Source of the DNA: Flavobacteria bacterium BAL38
Lineage (GTDB): Bacteria > Bacteroidota > Bacteroidia > Flavobacteriales > Flavobacteriaceae
Assembly: GCA_000169355.1 (NCBI GenBank)
Contig: AAXX01000001.1
Coordinates: forward strand, 1,240,001-1,304,000
Length of the DNA: 64,000 bases
Direction of reading: 5' to 3'
Of this stretch, positions 59,689 through 64,000 are shown in pieces. Position 1 is the first letter of the stretch. Every line of letters begins with the position of its first letter. Below the pieces are notes generated by a model. That model searched no databases. It was not told the origin of the DNA and saw only the letters and a list, made by a program, of their open reading frames with translations. The translations under genes and the position numbers were made by a program.

Positions 59689-60192
59689 ATGGAAAATAAA
59701 ATTCAAGTTAATATAGCTAATCATTTTATTTCATTGAAGTGGTTATTGTTTTATATAATTTTAACTTTGTTATTGTTGGTTTATTTTTATTTGACTTTTG
59801 GCTCAGAAGGGTTGTTTATTTTAATCATTTTTTTGTTACTTCAGATGTTACCAACCGTTTATTTACACTATAAATATTATGTTATAAATAAATCGATAAA
59901 GTGTACCCTAAATGAATATAAATTAGAAGTTTTTAATAAAAATATGAAATATGTTTATTTCCCTAATGATATTGAAAAAATCATAATTTACAAATCTGCA
60001 AATATGGATTCTTGGGGAATACCACTCTTAACTTTTGAAAATTATTATTATTCTAGAATTGTTTTAAAAGATGGTAATAATATAGTTTTAACAAGTTTAT
60101 TGGATAATAAAATCGAAGACAAATTAAAAGTTAATTTTAGTACAACAACTTTCAATAGAAAAAAAGGTTTCTCGTGCTTTCCAGATTGGTAG
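59689..60192 (+). CDS. hypothetical membrane protein, PH-like
   Basis: A 167-residue protein with two adjacent membrane helices (about residues 16-34 and 39-60) followed by a soluble beta-rich part (KYVYFPNDIEKIIIYKSAN, RIVLKDGNNIVLTSLL). This resembles bacterial PH-domain membrane proteins, but the match is only by shape. It lies between H4 and H5 with no P leader of its own. Confidence 0.6.
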   Translation: MENKIQVNIANHFISLKWLLFYIILTLLLLVYFYLTFGSEGLFILIIFLLLQMLPTVYLHYKYYVINKSIKCTLNEYKLEVFNKNMKYVYFPNDIEKIIIYKSANMDSWGIPLLTFENYYYSRIVLKDGNNIVLTSLLDNKIEDKLKVNFSTTTFNRKKGFSCFPDW

Positions 60193-60220
60193 AAATAAGC
60201 TTAAAAGGTAATTATTAAAA

Positions 60221-60256
60221 CTCGATAGTTCGGAATTGTATTCCGTGCCCACAAAA
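60221..60256. repeat. hairpin element H5
   Basis: Copy with GTTCGGAATTGTATTCCGTGCC, followed by the P4 leader of the S9 peptidase. Confidence 0.85.
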
Positions 60257-60276
60257 AAAACTCTCAAAAACACAAC

Positions 60277-60360
60277 TTCATTTAACAAAACCTTTTTTCC
60301 CTCATTTACTTTTATTGGTATATTTGTAAGTATACAAACTATTTCCAATGAAAAAATATA
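60277..60360 (+). repeat. promoter-leader repeat P4 (S9 peptidase leader)
   Basis: The copy that runs into the S9 peptidase start at 60348; -7 box TATATTTG at 60319-60326. H5 plus P4 is probably the parental module of the other copies because it ends at a full-length gene. Confidence 0.87.
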
Positions 60361-62690
60361 CCTCTTTCGTTCTACTACTTTTCACATTTTTTGGTAATGC
60401 TCAAAATCTTCGTTTAGAAGACATCATGAAAGGCGACGAATTCATCGGGCACCAACCTGATAATCACCGTTGGTCAATTGATGGGCAAACCGTTTTATTT
60501 GATTGGAATCCGAACAACGAAATCGATAACAGCACTTATTTTTGGAATAAAACGAGTAAATCGCCTCAAAAAGTAACGACTTCAAATCCTATTTACGATT
60601 TGGATTTTATGGCAACACAGAAAGAGTATGATGTTGTGTATTATACCAATCAAGGCGTTTTGTATGCGTATACCAAATCCACAAAAAAGACAAAAAAAGT
60701 AATTCAATTAGCAGACAGAATTGCTTCTATTCAAAGAAGTAGTGATCCTAATATCATCTTTTTTCAGCAAAATCGCAATGTATATCAATTCAATACCAAA
60801 GATTTTTCGATTGTTCAATTAACTAATTTTAAATCGGGTAGAGAAAATAAAGGGTCAAAAGAAGAAGATTCATTCTTAAAAAACCAACAAGAAGAGTTGT
60901 TTCAATTTGTGCGCGATGAAGAATCGTATTCCAAGTGGTACGAAGAAAAATCTATAAACAATAAAGAGAAATTCCCAAAAGAAATCTATTACGATAAATC
61001 GTCTTTAGAGCAAATTAAACCCTCACCAGATGGAAAATTTGTAACCTTCCGACTTTCCGATTATCCAAGTCAGGCCACAACAAGTGTTGAGCATTTCATC
61101 ACTGCTGATGGATATACCGAAAGTAAAAAAGCACGTGCCAAAGTTTCGGTTGATAATTTCAGTAAGCATAAATTCGGAATTTTCAATGTAGAAAAAGATA
61201 CTACGTATTACGTTTTGTTTTCCAATTTAACCGGAATCAAAGAAGCGCCAAAATATTACCAAGACTACGAAAATCTAAAAGATAAATCGGATTACGAAAC
61301 GGCAATAGTAATGCAAAGTCCAGTGTATAGCAAAGACGGAAAAAATGCCGTTATAGAAATCAGAAGTCAAGACAACAAACACCGTTGGATGGTACAATTG
61401 GATTTGGTTTCAGGAAAAATAACCGAATTAGATCACCAACACGACGAAGCATGGATTGGCGGACCAGGAATTCCAGGCTATAGTTTCGGTGGCGGAACAT
61501 TAGGTTTTATCGATAATTATACTTTTTATTTTCAATCGGAAGCTACTGCTTTTTCGCATTTGTATACGTATAATTTGAAAACCAAGAAAAAAGAAGCACT
61601 AACAAAAGGTAATTGGGAAGTTCGTGAAGTAAAACTATCCAACGATAAAAAATCATTTTACATCACCACTACGACAACACATCCAGGCAACAGAAGTTTT
61701 TACAAATTGGACATCGCTTCCAAAAAAATGACTGGAATTTTAACGAATGATGGCAGCTACGAAGTAGAATTATCTCCAGACGAGCAAACACTTTTGGTGC
61801 GTTATTCGTATAAAAACAAACCTTGGGAATTGTATGTGGGTGCTAACAAACCGAATGCCGATTTGAAGCAAATTACGTTTTCAACTACGCCTGAATTCAA
61901 AAAATACAACTGGAAAACTCCAGAAGTTATCACATTTAAAGCAGAAGACGGAACGACAGTCTACGCACGTTTGTACCAACCAAAAGTAGAAAACAAGAAC
62001 AAAGCGGCAGTCATTTTTGTACACGGTGCCGGTTATTTGCAAAACGCACATAATTATTGGAGCACGTATCACAGAGAATTCATGTTTCACAATTTACTTA
62101 CCGATTTAGGTTACACGGTTTTAGATATCGATTACAGAGCCAGTGATGGTTATGGTCGCGATTTTAGAACGGGAATCTATCGTCACATGGGTGGAAAAGA
62201 TTTATCAGACCAATTGGATGGAAAAAAATATTTAGTAGAAAAAGCAGGAATTGATGCGAATCGTGTTGGAATTTACGGTGGTTCGTATGGTGGATTCATT
62301 ACATTGATGGCTTTGTTAACAGAACCAGGCGAATTCAAAGCAGGAGCCGCGTTACGTTCGGTAACCGATTGGGCGCATTATAATCACGGTTACACCTCAA
62401 ACATTTTGAATTTCCCAGAAACCGATCCTGAAGCTTACAAGAAAAGTTCTCCGATTTATTTTGCGAATAATTTGCAAGACAAGTTGTTGATGTTACACGG
62501 AATGGTAGACGATAACGTGCAATTCCAAGACATTGTTCGATTAACACAACGATTTATCGAATTAGGCAAGAAAGACTGGGATTTAGCCGTATTTCCAGTA
62601 GAAGCCCACGGTTTTACAAGAACGTATTCTTGGGTTGACGAATACCGAAGAATTTTAGACTTATTCAACGAAAATCTATTACAAAAATAA
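60348..62690 (+). CDS. S9 family peptidase (dipeptidyl-peptidase IV/prolyl oligopeptidase type)
   Basis: A 780-residue exported serine peptidase. The signal peptide (MKKYTSFVLLLFTFFGNAQ) is followed by a beta-propeller and a C-terminal alpha/beta-hydrolase domain. The catalytic triad is visible as Ser646 in YGGSYGGF, Asp721/722 in GMVDDNVQFQ and His754 in PVEAHGF. It probably acts in the periplasm or at the surface on oligopeptides. The leader carries a promoter repeat found three more times upstream. A GNAT gene starts 1 bp downstream. Confidence 0.95.
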   Translation: MKKYTSFVLLLFTFFGNAQNLRLEDIMKGDEFIGHQPDNHRWSIDGQTVLFDWNPNNEIDNSTYFWNKTSKSPQKVTTSNPIYDLDFMATQKEYDVVYYTNQGVLYAYTKSTKKTKKVIQLADRIASIQRSSDPNIIFFQQNRNVYQFNTKDFSIVQLTNFKSGRENKGSKEEDSFLKNQQEELFQFVRDEESYSKWYEEKSINNKEKFPKEIYYDKSSLEQIKPSPDGKFVTFRLSDYPSQATTSVEHFITADGYTESKKARAKVSVDNFSKHKFGIFNVEKDTTYYVLFSNLTGIKEAPKYYQDYENLKDKSDYETAIVMQSPVYSKDGKNAVIEIRSQDNKHRWMVQLDLVSGKITELDHQHDEAWIGGPGIPGYSFGGGTLGFIDNYTFYFQSEATAFSHLYTYNLKTKKKEALTKGNWEVREVKLSNDKKSFYITTTTTHPGNRSFYKLDIASKKMTGILTNDGSYEVELSPDEQTLLVRYSYKNKPWELYVGANKPNADLKQITFSTTPEFKKYNWKTPEVITFKAEDGTTVYARLYQPKVENKNKAAVIFVHGAGYLQNAHNYWSTYHREFMFHNLLTDLGYTVLDIDYRASDGYGRDFRTGIYRHMGGKDLSDQLDGKKYLVEKAGIDANRVGIYGGSYGGFITLMALLTEPGEFKAGAALRSVTDWAHYNHGYTSNILNFPETDPEAYKKSSPIYFANNLQDKLLMLHGMVDDNVQFQDIVRLTQRFIELGKKDWDLAVFPVEAHGFTRTYSWVDEYRRILDLFNENLLQK

Positions 62691-62691
62691 A

Positions 62692-63117
62692 ATGCCACAG
62701 TTAATCGAATTAGGAACAAAAGCAGAAATGTTGGAGCAATTGCCTATAATCCAACAATTATATCCCGATTATACGCTTGAAATTTATGGCGATTTGTTAG
62801 ACAAAATGATTCCACACAATTACAAACAATTAATTGTAGTGGAAAACGGAATCACAATGGGTTTAGCAGGATTTTGGATTGGAACTAAATTGTGGTGCGG
62901 TAAATATTTGGAATTAGACAATGTGGTCGTACATGAAGATTTTCGTTCCAAAGGAATTGGCAGCATCATGACCGAATATCTCAATCAAAAAGCCATCGAT
63001 GAAGATTGTAACATGATTGCTTTAGATGCGTATACGACCAATTTTGGCGCCCAAAAATTCTACATGAATCACGGTTTTGTGCCCAAAGGGTTTCATTTTG
63101 TGAAATATTTAAAATAG
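62692..63117 (+). CDS. GNAT family N-acetyltransferase
   Basis: A 141-residue acetyltransferase. The acetyl-CoA loop is VVHEDFRSKGIGSIMTEYL near residue 83, and the C-terminal DAYTTNFGAQKFYMNHGFVPKGFHF closes the fold. It begins 1 bp after the S9 peptidase stop and is cotranscribed with it. Substrate unknown. Confidence 0.9.
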   Translation: MPQLIELGTKAEMLEQLPIIQQLYPDYTLEIYGDLLDKMIPHNYKQLIVVENGITMGLAGFWIGTKLWCGKYLELDNVVVHEDFRSKGIGSIMTEYLNQKAIDEDCNMIALDAYTTNFGAQKFYMNHGFVPKGFHFVKYLK

Positions 63118-63122
63118 AGATT

Positions 63123-63575
63123 ATGAAAAACTATGTATCGTTACTATTCTTGATTTTAGTCACTAGTTGTTCTAGTCAGGATAAAATAATCAAAGAATCA
63201 GCGATTGTGGCTTCATATGAAACTTGGGTTGCTGGAGTGCGAGGTGGAGGAAGTGGAATTAATTTTTACCTTGAATTAAAATCAGAATTACCATCAACTA
63301 TAGAATTAAAAAAAGTAATTTTTAGAGGATACGAAGTGTCTTTTGAAAAACAAGATAATTTGCATTTTCAGGCAATGATTAAAACGTCTGGCAATCAACA
63401 AAAATTTGAAGGTGATGATTCCCAAATGATTACTAGTCCTAAAAATGCCTTAACATTAGCTGAAAATGAAGCAATCTTAATTTTTTTAAAAAGCGGCAAA
63501 GAAATTCGTCAAACTATTAAAGAAGTAAAAGAAAAACCAATGTTACTTTATCCTTCGGCAAAACCAAAGAATTAA
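63123..63575 (+). CDS. hypothetical lipoprotein
   Basis: A 150-residue protein with a lipoprotein signal (MKNYVSLLFLILVTSC, Cys16). The remainder has a conserved-looking core ESAIVASYETWVAGVRGGGSG and is otherwise polar, suggesting a small beta-rich domain. No known family was recognised. It is 5 bp after the GNAT gene, so it is likely the third gene of the S9 peptidase operon. Confidence 0.7.
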   Translation: MKNYVSLLFLILVTSCSSQDKIIKESAIVASYETWVAGVRGGGSGINFYLELKSELPSTIELKKVIFRGYEVSFEKQDNLHFQAMIKTSGNQQKFEGDDSQMITSPKNALTLAENEAILIFLKSGKEIRQTIKEVKEKPMLLYPSAKPKN

Positions 63576-63602
63576 TTACATTTGTTATTCTAAAAATTAT
63601 AA

Positions 63603-64000
63603 ATGAGTCTTTATAAAAGTCTTTTTAAACAAACCGCGATTTATGGCATAGCAACAGTTTTGCCTAGAATAATTAGTTTTATTCTGAATCCTATTTTTGT
63701 CTATTATCTTACCGATAAGGAAAAAATGGGAGAGGTTTCTGTGATTTTTTCCTATTTGGTGTTCTTCAACGTCATTTTATCTTACGGAATGGAAACGGCT
63801 TTTTTCCGATTTTATAATTCGGAAAGTGACAAAAGAAAAGTGGTTTCTACATCAACCATTTCTCTTTTTTGGTCAACAATAGTTTTTTTAGCCTTGTTTC
63901 TTTTGTTTCGTAAAAACTTAGCTGAATGGTCAGAAATTAAAGTAGATTATATTGTTTTTACTATATGGATTTTAGCTTTAGATGCCTTAGCAATTATTCC
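63603..64000 (+). CDS. polysaccharide biosynthesis protein / flippase (Wzx-like), 3' truncated
   Basis: The first 132 residues of a multi-helix membrane protein; the frame is open at the right edge. The start MSLYKSLFKQTAIYGIATVLPRII and the following FVYYLTDKEKMGEVSVIFSY are typical of MATE/MOP-type lipid-linked oligosaccharide flippases. It is likely involved in surface polysaccharide export. It follows the lipoprotein gene by 27 bp. Confidence 0.88.
   Translation, partial: MSLYKSLFKQTAIYGIATVLPRIISFILNPIFVYYLTDKEKMGEVSVIFSYLVFFNVILSYGMETAFFRFYNSESDKRKVVSTSTISLFWSTIVFLALFLLFRKNLAEWSEIKVDYIVFTIWILALDALAII

Noticed and set aside
58232..60360. CRISPR-like array
   Set aside because: Repeats are irregularly spaced, contain promoters and enclose whole genes; there are no uniform spacers and no cas genes.

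Overview
The window looks like a chromosomal segment of a Flavobacterium-like member of the Flavobacteriaceae. The sequence is A+T-rich and has Bacteroidetes-type promoters (-7 box TANNTTTG, -33 TTG). It encodes type IX secretion system (T9SS) cargo with both type A and type B C-terminal sorting domains, the gliding/T9SS lipoprotein SprE, a lycopene cyclase, an F-type ATP synthase locus without beta and epsilon genes, and several palindromic dispersed repeats. No rRNA, tRNA or CRISPR array was seen. Most of the window is core chromosome; the accessory material is small-scale.

Layout. 1-2.3 kb: the end of a T9SS type B cargo gene, a GNAT acetyltransferase and a small unknown gene. 2.3-11.5 kb: a heme locus, with hemA-hemC-(TrkH/TrkA potassium uptake pair)-hemD-hemE on the minus strand, diverging from an AraC-type regulator, hemH and hemJ on the plus strand. 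11.5-18.4 kb: NtrY-like histidine kinase, crotonase, glutamate dehydrogenase, HD hydrolase, acyl-ACP desaturase, PlsC acyltransferase and bacilliredoxin. 18.8-27.3 kb: a metal island with lycopene cyclase plus a putative outer-membrane transporter, a divergent DtxR-type regulator plus ZIP transporter, a 42-residue Cys-rich membrane protein, a TonB-dependent receptor, feoB and feoA. Related TTTAG-N6-YTAAA-like operators occur at three of its promoters. 27.3-33.6 kb: SCO copper chaperone, a large BNR/sortilin-like T9SS type A cargo and an M13 peptidase. 33.6-35 kb: a complete IS3-family element with an A6G frameshift site. 35-47.8 kb: DMT exporter, SDR-type protein, zinc-ribbon protein, DUF6265, GNAT-nitrilase fusion, a four-helix-bundle (S23/IVS-like) gene inside a 21-bp inverted repeat, two tandem ssb-like genes, CAT-like acetyltransferase, HAD hydrolase, metG, a membrane protein, LD-carboxypeptidase and YraN. 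47.8-57.4 kb: an unknown gene, sprE, bactofilin, and atpZ-DUF6168-atpB-E-F-H-A-G. 57.4-64 kb: lipoproteins, a set of duplicated hairpin/promoter modules interleaved with small genes and ending at an S9 peptidase, a GNAT protein and the start of a Wzx-like flippase.

Most notable points: (1) four copies of a promoter-bearing leader and five copies of a 36-bp hairpin element between 58.2 and 60.36 kb, alternating with unrelated small genes like cassettes; (2) an IVS-like four-helix-bundle gene bounded by inverted repeats outside any rRNA gene; (3) a readable DtxR-family operator family linking regulator, transporters, TonB receptor and Feo; (4) a heme-regulatory-type Cys-Pro motif in the AraC regulator that divides the heme genes; (5) a repeat-like sequence inside an SDR coding region that is read in two different frames.
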